From Gammaproteobacteria bacterium (GTDB lineage Bacteria > Pseudomonadota > Gammaproteobacteria > UBA1113), in assembly GCA_019752835.1 (NCBI GenBank), contig JAIELR010000233.1, positions 1 to 13,971 of the forward strand: a stretch of DNA of 13,971 bases. Direction: 5' to 3'. Below, piece by piece: positions 13,840 to 13,971 of the stretch. Within the stretch, counting starts at the first letter, position 1, and each line of letters opens with the position of its first letter. The notes below the pieces were generated by a model. That model did not search any database, was not told where the DNA came from, and saw only the letters and a program-made list of their open reading frames with translations. Position numbers and translations under genes: made by a program.

Positions 13840-13971
13840 ATGATTTATTCTTTTTTTATAAATTTTGTTCATTATTTATTAGTTTTTTTCGCCATAATAT
13901 TGGTGCCAACGTTGTTGTTTTTATCAATATGCATTGTGCCTGGATCACGTATTGCGCTTCTCGAAAGACGG
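13840..13971 (+). CDS. membrane protein, N-terminal part (runs off right edge)
   Basis: ATG at 13840 with an excellent Shine-Dalgarno sequence (AGGAGG, about 7 bases upstream) opens 44 codons that are still open at the window end. The visible part is one long hydrophobic segment (about residues 4-34, FFINFVHYLLVFFAIILVPT and LLFLSICIV) followed by PGSRIALLERR. It could be a signal anchor or the first of several membrane helices. There is not enough sequence to name a family. It is divergent from the CsbD-like gene. Confidence 0.65.
   Translation, partial: MIYSFFINFVHYLLVFFAIILVPTLLFLSICIVPGSRIALLERR

Overview
The window reads as AT-rich chromosomal DNA of a gammaproteobacterium, most probably a member of the Legionellales (Legionella, Aquicella, Coxiella or Rickettsiella relatives). 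This placement is inferred. It rests on the E. coli-type homodimeric pyruvate dehydrogenase E1, on a secreted protein ending in a DUF1566 (Lcl_C) domain, on a Legionella-style APH-like kinase fragment and on a DUF883/YqjE/CsbD stress cluster. No marker gene fixes the genus.

Layout. Positions 1-1177 are a decaying accessory strip: the N-terminal lobe of an aminoglycoside-phosphotransferase-like kinase running off the left edge (minus), a 36-codon ORF overlapping its start, a truncated beta-lactamase-fold serine hydrolase (minus), and a frameshifted C-terminal remnant of a tyrosine recombinase (plus). Positions 1178-4029 hold a two-gene minus-strand operon: an outer-membrane beta-barrel protein (probable TTG start), then a 683-residue multidomain secreted protein with Ig-like, InlB-like, FN3-like and DUF1566 parts. 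A good sigma70-type promoter precedes it. Positions 4119-6191 (minus) carry a GIY-YIG nuclease-like protein behind NAD-type malic enzyme.

Across a 283-bp divergent intergenic region lies the plus-strand operon aceE-aceF-lpdA (6475-11976), which encodes the complete pyruvate dehydrogenase complex and ends at a long REP-like palindrome. Malic enzyme makes pyruvate from malate and the complex turns pyruvate into acetyl-CoA, so both sides of this intergenic region serve the pyruvate node. A perfect small palindrome sits at the probable malic enzyme promoter.

Positions 12053-13613 (minus) form an envelope/stress cluster, in transcription order: a CsbD-like protein, a 25-residue one-helix membrane protein, a DUF883 (YqjD/ElaB-like) membrane-anchored protein, a YqjE-like two-helix membrane protein and an overlapping YqjK-like small membrane protein. 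The CsbD and DUF883 genes share a 10-bp leader block and a similar promoter geometry, and strong inverted repeats separate the units. The right edge holds the start of a plus-strand membrane-protein gene with a strong Shine-Dalgarno sequence and a structured leader.

No rRNA, tRNA, CRISPR array or intact insertion sequence was seen. Most of the window is ordinary core metabolism. The more unusual material is the barrel/adhesin pair, the small membrane protein with its flanking repeats, and the decaying left end.
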